Assembly (NCBI GenBank): GCA_001724265.1
Contig: MEDY01000659.1
Location: forward strand, 31,716-95,715
Direction: 5' to 3'
DNA: 64,000 nucleotides
Source of the DNA: Rhizaria sp. SCN 62-66
Taxonomy: Eukaryota > Rhizaria, unplaced
Positions within the stretch are counted from its first letter, which is position 1. Each line of letters starts with the position of its first letter. The notes below the pieces were generated by a model. The model ran no database searches, was not told the DNA's origin, and saw only the letters and a list, made by a program, of their open reading frames with translations. A program made the position numbers and the translations under genes. This document shows, piece after piece, positions 1-10,271 of the stretch.

Positions 1-13
1 CCCATCCGTCGAC

Positions 14-1681
14 ATGGTCCACACAGACGCGTTCCCGGCCGCTTTTACCGTGCACGGGCTTAAGGCGTCGCTGTCGCGCTCCTTTAACACCCCGCAGCAC
101 GCCATCACCGTGCTTTTCCCCAACCCCAGTCAAAGCGACGCCACCGCGGCGGCGGAAGCGCTGGGGGAGCTCGGCGACGTGTGCGCGGACGGCGTTGCGC
201 TGGCCGACGCCGCGACTCTCGGCCACGTCGTCTCGCTCGCCGCCGCGGCAGGGCTCGGTCACGGCAGCGATGCCGCGGGCGCCGACGCGATCGGCGCGCC
301 CGGCCGCCCGCTGCGGCTGCGGGTGGAGATCGCGGCCGGCGCAGAGGGCTCGCTGCCCGGCGGCGGCGAGCACGGACACGGCGAAGACCACAACCACGCA
401 GATGCCGGCACAGACACTGTGGCTGACGCCAACGCACACGCTGCGAACGGAGAAAACAACGGCGGCGGCGGCGGTGGTGATAGTGGTGCGAACGCGGGTG
501 TCGCGCCCGTCGACGTCATCCGTGTCTCATTGGGCCCCGCCGACCCGTCTGACCCTGCGTCCGCGGAGGTTTTCGTGTTCGTGAAGTTGATCAAGGAGTT
601 TGCACTGCGCACCAAGCGCTTCCTCGGCGGTTTCCGCAACAAGACGACGGGCACCGTGTCTCACCACGCGAGTACGCAGACCGTGCGCCGCGGCAAAGCG
701 GCCACCACAGTCCGCTTCCACCGCGAAACACAGACGCAGCGGTGGGAGTCGCGTTCAGTGCAGTCGACGCGCGAAGTGGGCGTGCAAATGGCGCGCAAGG
801 ATCTCGCTCTGTCCGGGGAGCACGACTATACGCTCGTGCCTCGGCCGTACTTCACCGCGCACCAACTCGCGCTGCTGAAGCATAAGCAGGCAGTCGAGGT
901 GCAGGCGTTTCTGCGCATCTGCTTTGCGGCGCGGCGCGTGCAGCGGCTGCGGTCCACGCGCGACGACGCGCTGCAGAGCGAAGTGGAGAAGCGCGCGCGC
1001 GAAGAAGAGGCCAAGCGTAAGGAGCTGGCGCGGCAGGCGCGGCGGCGCGCGCATCCGCGTTCGCGGGAAGACTTCGATACGCTGCAGCGCGAGCTTGAGG
1101 CGTGGCGGCTGCACGAGATCGCCCGCATCAAGGCCTCGGGGCTGCCGGAGTCGGCGGTGCAGTTCCAGCTGCAGGAAGTTCTGGGCAAGGAAGTCGTGGT
1201 TCTGCAGATCTTGGACCGGCTGAAGCTTGCCGCGGCCAAGAAAAACGCGCTGGAGCGCACGCAGGAGACGCTGGAGCAGATGTCGTCCCCCAAGGCGTGG
1301 GCGGTCGGCGACGGCGACACCGTGGACGTGGAGACGCCCTTCACACGGCGCGCGCGCGAGCTCGTCGTGCTCTACACCGGTCTGTCTTCCACAACGCTCA
1401 CCCCTGCAGAGCGCACTGACGTGTTGTTGCACGCCAAATACACTGCGAAGGAGTTCGACTGCGAGCTCACTCGCGAGCTCCTGGCGCTCATCGCGCGGGA
1501 AGAAGACATGACGGCGCGCGGACGCTCAGACCAGTCGCTTGTCGGGCTCCGCAAGCGCATCGCCAATGGGTTCCTGCAGTTCATCAACACGCCCGAGTTT
1601 AACCCGGAGGCCGCGGCGTTTGCGACAGCGCCGACGAAGCCTGTGGAGATCCTCACCAAGCCGCAGCGCGGCCCGCGCTGA
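14..1681 (+). CDS. IQUB: IQ motif and ubiquitin-like domain protein (IQUB), ciliary radial-spoke factor
   Basis: This 555-residue protein matches the IQUB family, which acts at radial spoke 1 in cilia and flagella. A divergent ubiquitin-like segment lies near residues 10-110, followed by a His/Asp/Gly-rich insert. The family core runs from about residue 200: the stretch FLGGFRNKTTG, the repeated STQT/ETQT motifs, then an IQ-like basic helix near 295-315 and a charged coiled coil containing RRRAHPRSREDFDTL and ELEAWR. The C-terminal block GLRKRIANGF...FNPEAA is also typical. The frame is open for the 13 bases upstream of the ATG at 14, so the true start may lie outside the window. It ends in TGA and converges on the DnaJ gene. 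It implies a motile flagellum. No intron is needed. Confidence 0.9.
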   Translation: MVHTDAFPAAFTVHGLKASLSRSFNTPQHAITVLFPNPSQSDATAAAEALGELGDVCADGVALADAATLGHVVSLAAAAGLGHGSDAAGADAIGAPGRPLRLRVEIAAGAEGSLPGGGEHGHGEDHNHADAGTDTVADANAHAANGENNGGGGGGDSGANAGVAPVDVIRVSLGPADPSDPASAEVFVFVKLIKEFALRTKRFLGGFRNKTTGTVSHHASTQTVRRGKAATTVRFHRETQTQRWESRSVQSTREVGVQMARKDLALSGEHDYTLVPRPYFTAHQLALLKHKQAVEVQAFLRICFAARRVQRLRSTRDDALQSEVEKRAREEEAKRKELARQARRRAHPRSREDFDTLQRELEAWRLHEIARIKASGLPESAVQFQLQEVLGKEVVVLQILDRLKLAAAKKNALERTQETLEQMSSPKAWAVGDGDTVDVETPFTRRARELVVLYTGLSSTTLTPAERTDVLLHAKYTAKEFDCELTRELLALIAREEDMTARGRSDQSLVGLRKRIANGFLQFINTPEFNPEAAAFATAPTKPVEILTKPQRGPR

Positions 1682-2063
1682 AGTGAAATATAACGAGGGA
1701 AAACAAAAACGAGTGCGAAGCACTTGGTCTTGGAACGGATCAGGCCGGGCTACAGTGCAAACTTACTGCTGCTTAAGTCACAGCGATTTTATGACAAGAA
1801 AATACACGCATAAAACATTCAATCATAGTCTTTTTATATCATTGACTTCATACTTTTTGATGATCAACAAACTTTGTATTATGAACAACATTTCTGAGTT
1901 CTAAACATATTCCTACAACAACGACCACTCACATGTAATGCACAATGCTCTATCTTTGGATCACTTGCAACGGATCACATCACATGCTATCCAAATGCAT
2001 GCTCGTGTCTTAAAACAAGCTCAAATTGCTTCATCTTAAGTTTATACGGAGCTATTTCAGCCT
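1682..2063. other. Intergenic spacer between convergent genes
   Basis: AT-rich spacer holding the two 3' untranslated regions of IQUB and the DnaJ gene. I see no open frame or RNA gene here. Confidence 0.6.
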
Positions 2064-3164
2064 TTAAAAGAGCTTTGCGAGCTGGTCCTTTTGGGACTGG
2101 GTCAGTACGGGCGGCAAGTTGACAACAACCTTGACAAACATACTGCCACGGATACTGGGCGTGCCGTGCACAGGCATGCCTTCGCCCTCAATGCGGATCA
2201 CCTCAAACGGCGACGTCACACCCGTCTTGCCCACAGTCACCTCGCGGCCGTCAAGCTGGCGCACAGTACGTGAGAAACCGAGAAGTGCATCTTTGAGCGT
2301 GATGCTGAGCTCAGTGTGTAGATCGTTGCCCTCGCGGCGGAACCGCGCGTGGGGCTGCTGGCGCACGGTCGCAATGACGTCACCGGGCGTGGTGTTGATG
2401 CTCTGCTCACTCTCGCGCTCAAACACGATCTGGTGCCCGTCCTTCATGCCGCGTTCAACCACGGCCAGCAGAGACTTCTTCTCACGGACAAGGCGCTTGC
2501 CGCCGCAAATCGGGCAGGCGACCTTAGGGACGTTGCCCTTGCCCTGACACGCGTCGCACGGCTGCTGCATCTGCACCTGGAACCCAGGACCGAGCGTCTG
2601 GAGCTTATTCACGACGCCGCGGCCGCCGCACGCGTGGCATTTCTTGGTCTCACCGCCCTGGGCGCCGGAGCCGCGGCACTTCGAACAAATAACCTGACGC
2701 TCAATCTGCAAGGACGTCTCGGCGCCATTGTAGAGCTGCTCGAGAGACATCGGGAGGTCGACGGCAGCGTTGGGACCCTTAGGGCGGCCGCCGTGGCCGC
2801 CGCCGCCGCCGCCGAACATCATGTCGAACGGGGAAGCACCGCGCTGAGGCTTGTTCAGACCTTCGTAGCCGTCGATGTCGTAAATGTGGCGCTTGTCAAC
2901 GTTGGACAGCACGTCGTGGGCCTCGTTGACTTCGACGAAGTGCTTGTGGGCCTCCTCGTCGCCAGGGTTCTTGTCGGGGTGGTATTTGAGCGAGAGACGG
3001 CGGAAGGCCTTCTTAATGGCGCCATCGTCCGCGTCGCGGGGGATGCCGAGGATGCCGTAGTAGTCCTTGGCCTCGCAGAAAGTCGCAAAGAGCGACAGCG
3101 CGACCAGCGCGAGCACCAGCAGCAGCGTGCGCGGCAGCGCGAAAAAAGAACGGGGGTAAGCCAT
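2064..3164 (-). CDS. DNAJB11: ER-lumenal DnaJ (Hsp40) co-chaperone, DNAJB11/Scj1 type
   Basis: A 366-residue type A Hsp40. An N-terminal hydrophobic signal sequence (about residues 8-30) sends it into the secretory pathway, and the J domain follows at once with the HPD motif at residues 62-64, which stimulates BiP/Hsp70 ATPase. A Gly-rich linker follows near 117-127. The zinc-binding region has four CxxC pairs (160/163, 176/179, 203/206, 217/220) that fit CxxCxGxG repeats, the last being CPICGGKR. The rest is the two beta-barrel substrate domains. There is no C-terminal KDEL, as in animal DNAJB11, so retention is presumably through partners. Stop is TAA. It is divergent from RUSF1 across a 1.1 kb spacer. 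The ER location is inferred from the signal and architecture. Confidence 0.92.
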   Translation of the reverse strand: MAYPRSFFALPRTLLLVLALVALSLFATFCEAKDYYGILGIPRDADDGAIKKAFRRLSLKYHPDKNPGDEEAHKHFVEVNEAHDVLSNVDKRHIYDIDGYEGLNKPQRGASPFDMMFGGGGGGHGGRPKGPNAAVDLPMSLEQLYNGAETSLQIERQVICSKCRGSGAQGGETKKCHACGGRGVVNKLQTLGPGFQVQMQQPCDACQGKGNVPKVACPICGGKRLVREKKSLLAVVERGMKDGHQIVFERESEQSINTTPGDVIATVRQQPHARFRREGNDLHTELSITLKDALLGFSRTVRQLDGREVTVGKTGVTSPFEVIRIEGEGMPVHGTPSIRGSMFVKVVVNLPPVLTQSQKDQLAKLF

Positions 3165-4294
3165 TGTGATTAGCTTAGGGCTTTACACGCAAGCGCACGC
3201 ACGGAAAGGCGGCCGAGGCGAGCGGGGCGGGACCTGGCTGTTGTGAAACAGAACAAGGTGAGACGGCGAGGAAATAGAAGATTCCCGGGTCGAGTCAACG
3301 CTCCAGGAAAAAGGGGGGGTCTGTTGTGTCGTGAGGCGGGAAGGGAGGCGGCGAAGAGTGGATGAGTGCTCTGTGTGGATTGGGGGCATAGGCGAGAACG
3401 TCAGTGCGCGAGGTATACAGTCTGATGTAGCAGCCGTAATAAAAAGAAATGAAAATTCATTTGTGCAAACATTTGGAAGCAGAAACTCGCAGACAGATTA
3501 CGGAGCTGGCGAGTGCGGGAGCGCTCTTTGCAGAGCCTGCTGACCCAGCAATCTCGAGCAATCGATCCCAGTCCAGTTCTTGTTCGGTATTGGTCTCGGT
3601 CAGTCGGGTCGGTTGGACCGAGACCAGTAGCCGAACACACACCCGCCCCAAACACCGAGTTTTGGTTTCGGCACGCGCAGGCGCGCCGTGAAATGGGCTT
3701 GTATAGTGTAACTCGTGGCTTTTATGGGGTTTTATAGCGGTATGCGTTATTGTGAACTAGTATCCGCGTTCTATGGGGGCTCTGGCGTCGTGTATATCAG
3801 GCTTGAGAGGGACCAAAGGTGCTCGTGTGGTCACCTCCGTACTCCTGATGCGCTCTGGCTTATGCCGTGCATGCGCGGCCATTTCTTTCCACTGCTCACA
3901 CCTTCACGCCCCTTACGTTTGATCTGAATCCGCTCTCTTTTGCCCGCCCTTTTCCCGCAGCCTCTTCAGCGTGATCCTTTCCCCGCACTCCGGCTCAGAC
4001 ACACACCGCCTTGCCCGGCCTCTGTGTTGTGTTCGCTCCCGCGCCAAGAAAGCTGTCTACGTCTACTCCAGACTTTTGCCGGCATACTACCCGATCTGAG
4101 GTTTTTGCTGTCTGGCGCATATCCCGTCAGCCCTCGATCCAACTCCGCTCTGACGCGTTCTTGTCGCGCCCAGCAGCCCTCTCGTTCCCTGTGAGTCCCT
4201 CGCCTCACTCCCCACCTCCCCGTCCCCACAGCAGCCTTTAGCCCTCGCTTCTGCGCTTCGTCTCTCGCCGGCGCCTCTCACGCACAGTATAGTT
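3165..4294. promoter_or_regulatory. Divergent promoter region, DnaJ (-) / RUSF1 (+)
   Basis: 1.1 kb between two divergent starts. It contains the word GTCCAGTTC (3571-3579), which recurs at two other divergent promoters, followed by the inverted repeat at 3591-3626. The stretch 3900-4290 is C/T-rich on the + strand and probably forms the RUSF1 5' leader. No protein-coding frame is convincing. Confidence 0.5.
3591..3626. repeat. Perfect 11-bp inverted repeat (TGGTCTCGGTC ... GACCGAGACCA)
   Basis: Arms at 3591-3601 and 3616-3626 are exact reverse complements around a 14-nt spacer that itself contains GTCGGGTCGG. It sits in a divergent promoter, so a dimeric protein-binding site is more likely than a terminator. 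That role is inference. Confidence 0.6.
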
Positions 4295-4738
4295 ATGATG
4301 CTCCGCGCCCGCAGCTCCCGCGCTCTCGGCACCGCGCTGGCCGCCGCCCCCCGCATCACCGCCACTTCAGCTTTGGCAACCGCCTCCCTCACCTCTGCGT
4401 CGGCGTCGACTGTGGGTCGCGGTATCGCGACGACGACGGCTGGTCTCGCGCGCGCCCGCGGTCTCGCGTCCTCTGCTCGCCTCGCTGCAACGTCGTCGTC
4501 GTTGCTTCTTCCTTCGACTGCTCCTCTGCACACTGCTGCTTCACTCGCCGCCCGCAAAACAGCCTCCTCTTTTTCCGCCTCTGCGACGCGCATCACGCTC
4601 CCCGTCCTTTCGCTCAACGCCAATACGGGCGTTTCTGCGCACACGAACGCTCACGTTTTCTTAGCCTCCACAACCGCGACCACCGCGGCAGCCGCCATTG
4701 CGGCAACTGCGACATCTGCCCGCGCCTTCAGCGTCGGT

Positions 4739-4770
<32 letters not shown>

Positions 4771-7522
4771 TGGTGCTGAGGGCGAATACGCGTACGGCAA
4801 TTCCACTGCCCCGCGCCACGGCTCATCCACGGATCTCCAGCGATCACGGTCACAGGTGATCGAAGTCATCCACGGACGCTCGAGGCGGTTCTTCTTCCAC
4901 CGCAACACGGGCCGCCTCGTGCCGCAGTGGATGTGGTCCGACGACGAGGAAGAGTTCGACCGTCTCATGCGTTCCAACCGCGAGTCCCGTGCATTCTCGC
5001 TGACGAAGCTCAAGGGCGTGTCCCGCTCGATGGCGTCGCGGCTCAACGCGCAGTTCCACTCGACCCTCCTGCCCGTCGGTTTCCCCGATACGGTGCACCA
5101 GTGCTACGTGCCGTTCTCGACGTGGCAGTTCTTCGAGAACGTCGCGCACTCCGTCGGCCACGTGCTCTGCTCGCAGGCCATGCTCTCCTCCGTCGGGCTC
5201 CCCACCTCGGCCGCCGCGGCCGCGGGCGGTGCTGTGGCGATCCGCTGGATCATCAAGGACGGACTGGCCAACCTCGCCAAGCTTGTCTTCACCAAGCGGT
5301 ACGCGCACGCGTTTGACTTCCGCCCCAAGACGTGGGCCATTATTGCCGAATCGATGCTCGTCGCGGGCTCAGCGTTCGAGATCTCCACCGCCGTCGCCGC
5401 GTCTCTGGGCTACCCCGGGCTTTTCGTGCCGCTCGCGGCGATCGGTGCGTCTCTGCAGGCCCTGGCGCACCTCTCGTGGGAGGCCACGCACGCCAACTTC
5501 ATCCGCTGGCTCTCCCTGCGCAACAACATTGCAGACATCACCGCCAAAGCCGACGCGCAGGTCGTCGTGGCTGAGCTTATCGGCCTCGCTGCGGGCGCGG
5601 CGCTCATCACTAAGTACCATGAGCCGTGGCATCTCTGCGTGTTCTTCGCCGCCATCGTGCCGTTCCACCTTTTCGCCACCTCCCGCCGTGTCCGCGCCAT
5701 CTCGTTCGGCATGCTCTCCACGCCGCGCGCCCTGCAGCTCATCAACGCCTACGTCTCGCACCACGCCGGGTACCTCCCGCTGCTTCCGGGCGCGGAGGAC
5801 CGGCGGGTGCTAAGCGGCGTTGGCGTTGCGCTGCCGGAGGTGGCGCGCGGGCTCGCCTCGCCTGTCGGCCGCGGCTATGTCAACGCGCTCAAGAGTATCC
5901 ACCGTCCTGCGCCTCTTCCGCCGGTCCCAGTCCCAGTCGCCGTGACTGCCTCTACCGCGGCTGCGGCGGCGGGCGCGGTCGCCGACGTCGCGAGCGCTGC
6001 CGCTGCTGGCGCCGGCCCTGACTCCGCTGCGACCCCTGCGGCCGCGGCGACTGAGTCTCCTAGTCCCACTCCCGCCGCCGCTGCTGCTACCACTGCGGCT
6101 GTGACACAGCAGCAGCAGCCGATTCACCATCACCACGCGCCGCAGACGCAGCCGTCGTCGTCGTTCACCTTTGTGCCCGCCGCCGCCGCCGCGCCCGCCG
6201 CCGCCGCTTCTTCCGCCGCCGCCGCCGCCTCTGCCGCGGGTTCTGCCAGCGCCTCTGCCGCCGGCGCCGCCTCCGGCTCTGGCTCTGACCCCGCCTCCGC
6301 CGCCGCCGCCGCCGCTCTCGCCGCTGCGTCCAGCGCGGGCTCTGGCGCCGTGAGTCTGAGCCTGAGCAGCCTCACCGCGTCCGCCGCGCACATGCCCGTG
6401 CTCTCCTCCGCACCCGGCACCGTCATGCGCGCCGCCGCCAACCCGTCCGTGCCGGTCTCCGCCGCCGCGACGGGCCCCGCCGAGTGGGTGGCCGCCACGT
6501 CCACAACCATGGGCCCCGCGGGCGGCGCGCCGGCCGCGGGCGCGGGCTCGGCCGCGGCGGGTCACTCCCTCACCGGCCACGGGCACGGACACGGGCACAT
6601 GGCGGGCGTGCCGGTGCCGCCGAAGGTGCTCTCTCTCGCGACGCCGGCGCAGCTGGGCGTGACCGACGTGCGACTCGGCGAGTTCTTTTACCCCCGCGAG
6701 TGGACCGAAACGCTCGGCTTCCCGGCGATTGAGATGGGGCGCACGGTCACCGACGCGTTCCTGACCGAGGAGTCGCTCATGGGCTCGTGCCACTTGTTCC
6801 GCGAAGAGTGGTACCTCATCAACTACCGTGTGGACCAGAACACGATCTACATTCTGTACAAGGAAGACGCCGATGATGAAGATGTGTTTAAGTCGCTCCT
6901 GCACGCGGCCAAGTTCTCCCATGAGATGCGCAAACGCACTGTGCTCGGTCTGCCCTACGGTGCACCGGAGCACGGCCGTCCCAGCGCTGGCGCCGCCGCT
7001 GCCCCTACCGCTGCTTCTGTTGTGTCGGCTGCGCACACTGGCATCTCGCCCGCTGGCGCGACGATCGTCAAGCTCGCGGCCAATGCGAAGAATGCAGCCG
7101 CTGTTTCTGCCGCGCCTGCTGCTGCGGCTGCGGCGGGCTCGCCGATGGCTGCGACGCTGCCTGGCGTCGTCCGCGCCTTCAACCCCGCTGCTGCCGCCGC
7201 CGCCACTCCCGCCGCCGCCACTACCTCTGGCGCTGGCGCCACTGCGAGCGGGGGAAGCTCGTCCGCCGTCGCCGCTGCGGCCGCCGCGGCCGCCGGTGGT
7301 CTGCCGACCGGTCCGTCGTTCGATCCCTACAACGTGCTGCGCGACACGCTGGGCTGGGCGACGCGCAACTTCGACTCGGCGCGCGCTCTGTTGGCTGACG
7401 CCGGCTGGGACACGGAGGTGATCACGTGGGGTGATGTTGGTAACCGCGTGTGTCTGTCGGATTATAGCGTGGCGGCGGAGACCGCGGGCGCGGCGGGCGG
7501 GGCTGTGCAGGGCAAACAGTGA
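4295..7522 (+). CDS. RUSF1: RUS/DUF647 family membrane protein (RUSF1-like) with a long Ala-rich insert
   Basis: A 1,075-residue single-exon protein of the Root UVB Sensitive (DUF647) family; human RUSF1 is under half this length. Residues 1-150 are Ser/Ala/Arg-rich and look like an organelle transit peptide. The family core is near 235-490: LLPVGFPDTV, then helices covering the LSSVG and AIRWIIKDGLANLAKLVF segments, and LRNNIADITAKADAQ, the family hallmark. Several hydrophobic helices suggest membrane association. About 550-775 is low-complexity Ala/Ser/Gln. The family C-terminal domain resumes near 790-880 (EFFYPREWTETLGFP, HLFREEWYLINY), then another Ala-rich stretch and a tail. A GCGGGC-type repeat lies at about 4740-4772. 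The start could also be the adjacent ATG at 4298. Biochemical role of the family is unclear. Confidence 0.88.
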
Positions 7523-8640
7523 AGTTGGCGTCAATGCGCAGTAAAAACTTGAACGACGATGACGACGACGATGACTGGAAACGAGCGTATCAAGAATGTT
7601 TAGTTAACGTTCATACTTATCCGCTTTAATTATCCCACTCTCCTTCTTCGCTTCGCAAAACGAAAAACAATATGTCCAAGCCTTTAATTATTATTCTCTC
7701 TAAACTTGCACGTGGGTGATTTAAATTCGTAAGACCGAGAAGATGTCGTACGGTAACACCCACTTTAAACGTAGCCTTTCCGTCTACTCATCGTGATCAT
7801 CAATGAAGACACACCACAATAACAACTTATATTATACAGCATCTCCTTTATCAACGCGATATCATTACTTCTTCGGGGAGGAATTGTCCAAAATGTACTT
7901 GGATTTTGTGACTGTGTATTCAATTAAGTTAAGCATCGTAGTGCTCAGACCTACAATACAAACAAACGAACGACTGGCAAGAAAATAATAGCATTCGTGT
8001 GAAATAAAAATAAAAAATGTTTGCTTGGTTCTTGTTTTGCTGGTCTCGGCATGCGACATACGCGTTAACTTGACAATTTCGTTTTTGTTGTTTTTGAGAT
8101 GTTTGAGAACTTAGATAAAGAGGTAGAGCATCGACAGCAACGCGCAGCGCAGCACCAGCGATAAAGCCGACGCAAGACAGCGCAATGTGCCTCTGTCTAG
8201 GATATTATAAGACGGGCGATCAACAGCGACCCGATAGCAAACAAGAGAGCTCGCAAGAGTGAGAGTTGCAGTGACAGTATTTATCACAGCATTGGGTTCA
8301 GTGCAGTGCAGTGCACTAGCGTCAGTGACACAGTGTGGTGGAATGACAGAGTGGGACACAGCGCCGCCGTGGCAAAGCGCCGCCGTGCCACGAAACGCGT
8401 GGGCACGGGGCGGAAGCGGGGAAGCGGCGGCTGACGGGGAAGCTTTGGTAGAGAAAACAAAAAAAAAGGGCTTTCGTCATGCGCATGTTGTGTCACTTGT
8501 CTTTGTCGCAGCAGTGTCGCGGGTTTCAGCGAGCGACTGCGGGATAGCGCGCGTACTATAGCAAGCGTAGTGCATCTTGCTGATCTAATCGCTGTCTGTT
8601 CGTTGCAGCAGTAGGCAGTTATTGAAGAATGTTGCTTGCT
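7523..8640. other. Intergenic region between convergent genes
   Basis: 1.1 kb. The first 580 bp are AT-rich 3' flank. The segment 8120-8620 is nearer 50% GC, contains a short direct repeat GCGCCGCCGTG (8362-8394) and a 100-codon + strand frame ending in TAG. I do not recognise that frame and do not call it. No tRNA or snRNA fold was seen. Confidence 0.5.
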
Positions 8641-9108
8641 TTACTGCTTGGAGGCGGGAGCGGGCGCCACGGCGGCGTCGGGAGCGTCAAACCAGGCGGG
8701 CATCTTGCGGTTGATCGGGGGGACCTCGCCGGTGCGCATCATGTACTCGCGGGCCTTGTACTCACGCTACGCACGAGAGTGGGCGAGCGCGGAGCGGGTT
8801 GTGCAAGAGATCGAGCATCATAGAACAAGACAGAACAAGAGAAGAAGCAAAGAAGATGAGGTTCGTTGGTAGGGAGCTAGAAGCAAGAGAGCAACAACGG
8901 CATGGATCTTGGGGAGAGAGAAAAAGCTAGGCTATTGTGAGAGAGTGGTGCGGTGGCGTACCATGAGGACCTGGCGCTGCTCGGTATCAGAGAGGAGGTG
9001 GGTGTCGAAGAGGGCATCGAGACCGGTGGCGAGGTACTTGCGGCCGAGAATACCGGCGCCGAAGAGGCCACCCATGACCACGAGGGGGATGAACGTCTGA
9101 ACAGGCAT
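8641..9108 (-). CDS. Small one-TM protein, probable complex I accessory subunit (NDUFA1/MWFE-like)
   Basis: Two exons, 9108-8962 and 8766-8641, give 90 residues. The intron (8961-8767, 195 bp) starts GTACGC and ends CGTAG. The product begins MPVQTFIPLVVMGGLFGAG, a single N-terminal membrane helix, then a charged stretch ending RTGEVPPINRKMPAWFD and an Ala/Pro tail. The fungal NDUFA1 pattern of a MP-start, one helix opening with a proline-containing hydrophobic motif and a later basic/R-TG motif fits, but the similarity is short. If correct it belongs in the inner-membrane arm of NADH dehydrogenase. A pyrimidine tract plus CACAG directly upstream of the ATG suggests a 5' UTR intron or one more short 5' exon. 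Stop TAA. It faces bL32m across a divergent promoter. Confidence 0.5.
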
Positions 9109-9638
9109 TCGAACCTGTGCGGGCAAAGTGTCAGAAGCGGGATCAGGAAGCAAGATAGGCAAGGGTGAACGTTGGAAGAGCATGGGCCAGGCGAACCGAG
9201 TTTGCACACAGGTGCTGGCATCCATCTAAGACAAGAAGTTTGACCGCCAATACGGCTAGCAGTGCACTCAGCGATCGCATATTGTATAAAACACGACCAG
9301 TAGATATTAAACAAAAAGCCAATAAAATACTTGACGATCGGAAAAAGGCGCCAGAGACATCAGGAAGCGGCTGCCAGTCTGACCGCTGGAGAGCTGGCGG
9401 CTTACTTTCTACGCCCAGCCCAGTCGACCGACCGCCAGTCCACCGCACTCGGTCGCTCGGTCGAACTGGACCGCTGACTGGGGCTGTGGGGCGGGCTGGG
9501 AGCAGTCTCGAGTGGGCGAGCTGCAAGGGCTGTTTTCGTCCGAAAGGCTCCGACAACGCGGAAACTTTAGTGTTTAGATTTTTCAAGACCGCCTTCGCTC
9601 TTGAAGACATACAACTCTCCGTTCTGCACACACCAAAC
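9109..9638. promoter_or_regulatory. Divergent promoter region, NDUFA1-like (-) / bL32m (+)
   Basis: The 110-bp core at 9371-9485 is packed with GACCG/CGGTC elements, including CCAGTCTGACCGCTGG (9374-9389) and GAACTGGAC (9463-9471), the reverse complement of the word in the DnaJ/RUSF1 promoter. An AT-rich stretch with GTATAAAAC lies near 9280. Both flanking genes are probably mitochondrial, so shared control is plausible but inferred. Confidence 0.5.
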
Positions 9639-10271
9639 ATGTACCGCGCCACCGACTTCGTTAAGCTCGCCGCCCGCCCGCTGGCCTCTGCCTCGCAACA
9701 GGTCGCGCCCCGCGCCCTGGGCGGCGCTATGGCTGCGGCCCAGACCTCGATGCGCGCCAACGCCGCTCTCCAGGCCTCCCACACTGCCTCCGAGGCTATT
9801 GCCCAGCGTGTCTCCAAGCTTCGCCTCCCCGCCGTTGCCGCTTCCACTGCCGCTGCTGCCCCCACTGGCTTCGCTGCTGCTGCCATTGCTGCTGCTGTTG
9901 TGCCCGTCCGCGTCGCCGCTCTCCCCGCCGCCGCCGTCGCCTCCGCCGCCGCCGCTGCCGCCGCGCCCGCTGCGGCCGTGCCCGCCGAGCTGACCGCCGG
10001 CGCCCTGGACCTCCCCACCGCGTCCCTCCTCCCCTCCGGTCTCGCCGCGTCCCTGCGCGCAATCGAGGTCGCTGAGGGCCGCTACGAGCTCACCGCCGTG
10101 CCCAAGAAGCGCGTGTCGATCCACAAGCGCCGCGTGCGTCACGAGGGCCACTGGGCGTCGAAGCTCCGCTTCCTTTACAAGCCCTACAAGACATGTCTGC
10201 AGTGCAAGAAGGTCGTTGCGCCTCACTTCGCCTGCGCGCGCATTGCCTGCCTCGAGGCGCCCCGCGTCTAA
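9639..10271 (+). CDS. MRPL32: Mitochondrial ribosomal protein bL32m
   Basis: 210 residues. The first 150 are Ala/Val-rich with scattered Arg and no acidic residues early on, consistent with a long mitochondrial presequence and linker. The conserved bL32 part is at the C terminus: VPKKRVSIHKRRVRHEGHW, where VPK is the usual mature N terminus, followed by a zinc ribbon of CLQC and a second pair in HFACARIAC. It is a component of the large mitoribosomal subunit. In other eukaryotes the presequence is removed by an m-AAA protease; here the VPK junction near residue 153 is the likely site. The ATG at 9639 is chosen because it has an A at -3 and begins an amphipathic Arg/Lys-containing presequence. 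Stop TAA, no introns. Confidence 0.9.
   Translation: MYRATDFVKLAARPLASASQQVAPRALGGAMAAAQTSMRANAALQASHTASEAIAQRVSKLRLPAVAASTAAAAPTGFAAAAIAAAVVPVRVAALPAAAVASAAAAAAAPAAAVPAELTAGALDLPTASLLPSGLAASLRAIEVAEGRYELTAVPKKRVSIHKRRVRHEGHWASKLRFLYKPYKTCLQCKKVVAPHFACARIACLEAPRV

Noticed and set aside
5810-7534. 574-codon minus-strand frame opposite RUSF1
   Set aside because: Arg/Gly-rich shadow of Ala-rich codons; no domain content.
8259-8561. 100-codon + strand frame ending in TAG
   Set aside because: No recognisable content. If it were a gene it would be the only one here ending in UAG, so it was examined, but composition and position (3' flank of the NDUFA1-like gene) fit chance.
9098-9118. tRNA T-arm-like sequence around GGTTCGAATG on the minus strand
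   Set aside because: The loop is eight bases, no other tRNA arms are present, and the site is explained as a splice acceptor plus start codon.
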